Positions 63,787-64,000 of a DNA stretch of 64,000 nt are shown here, in pieces. Numbering within the stretch: position 1 is the stretch's first letter; the number at the start of each line of letters is the position of its first letter. The stretch is taken from contig NC_058340.1 in assembly GCF_905475395.1 (NCBI RefSeq), positions 61,172,181-61,236,180 of the forward strand, read 5' to 3'. The position numbers and the translations under genes were made by a program. The stretch is from Chrysoperla carnea. Its lineage: Eukaryota > Arthropoda > Insecta > Neuroptera > Chrysopidae. Below the pieces are notes generated by a model. That model saw only the letters and a program-made list of their open reading frames with translations. It was not told the DNA's origin and made no database searches.

Positions 63787-64000
63787 TAGGGTATTATCGT
63801 TAATCAAAAATAAATTATGAAATTTGAAAAAAGTTAAAATTTATGTAAAAATTTACTTAAATATTCTGATTTCGAGTCATAAAAGCACATTTTTCTTTTA
63901 AAATATTAAAATTAAAAATCGTTATTTTTAAACTGTATATCACGTGACTTAAAACGCGGATAAGCTCTGCTGTGATGTCATATCGGTATGAGCCATATAC
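63787..64000 (+). repeat. Interspersed repeat family R2, copy cut by the window edge
   Basis: Third copy of the ATAGGGTATTATCGTTA family, colinear with 56224-56440 up to the last base of the window. Confidence 0.85.

Noticed and set aside
1-64000. CRISPR array, operon or phage-like defence system
   Set aside because: Spliced eukaryotic genes and dispersed transposons throughout. No regularly spaced short repeats, ribosome binding sites or gene strings.

Overview
The window is AT-rich nuclear DNA of an insect, about 70% A+T by eye. Genes are split by many introns, GT..AG splice sites are clear, and most of the remaining DNA is decayed transposable elements. An odorant receptor, a Ric-type Ras GTPase and arthropod-style mobile elements (hAT, Helitron-like, R1/jockey-like LINE remnants, a tRNA-derived SINE) point to an insect. 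The order is not settled: the C-terminal receptor motif (RSQRPL..RAGPF..MSL) seems unlike aphids, but this is only an impression.

Five protein-coding genes can be modelled exon by exon with consistent splice phases. (1) A complete seven-exon odorant receptor of 410 aa on the minus strand, 21636-29739. (2) Three lipocalin-like secreted proteins on the plus strand: A at 35683-37842 (221 aa), B at 39466-40934 (199 aa) and C at 52150-54307 (204 aa). They share a four-exon structure with phases 0/1/1 and form a tandem family. (3) Ric, a 263-aa calmodulin-binding-type Ras GTPase, on the minus strand at 47367-49405, between lipocalins B and C. A possible first exon of a small secreted protein lies at 13277-13429 (minus).

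The rest is repeats. From left to right: a tRNA-headed SINE (2738-3033); a 1.6-kb internally deleted hAT element interrupted by a Helitron-like insertion (7470-9054); a TIR/tandem-repeat element (11020-11512); a decayed LINE fragment (14490-15085); two copies of a TIR element, one inverted (18128-18692 and 24615-25244); a hAT MITE (29918-30429); a 2.4-kb element with long inverted ends and a 9-bp target duplication (31548-33933) that contains nested elements; a hAT transposase fossil (34625-35220); a truncated SINE and a LINE end beside lipocalin B (38200-39105); a 558-bp near-perfect palindrome (42585-43142); a transposon-protein relic (49912-50130); a LINE 3' end with a (CCTAA)n tail (50850-51345); and a hAT MITE with a perfect 8-bp target duplication (57783-58364). 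That last MITE sits in a partial copy of lipocalin C intron 1.

The genes suggest two functional themes, chemosensation (odorant receptor) and secreted ligand-binding proteins (lipocalins), with Ric as an unrelated signalling gene inside the lipocalin array. I found no sign of a prokaryote-type system, CRISPR array, rRNA or intact tRNA. The last 5 kb and several 1-4 kb stretches hold nothing I can identify.
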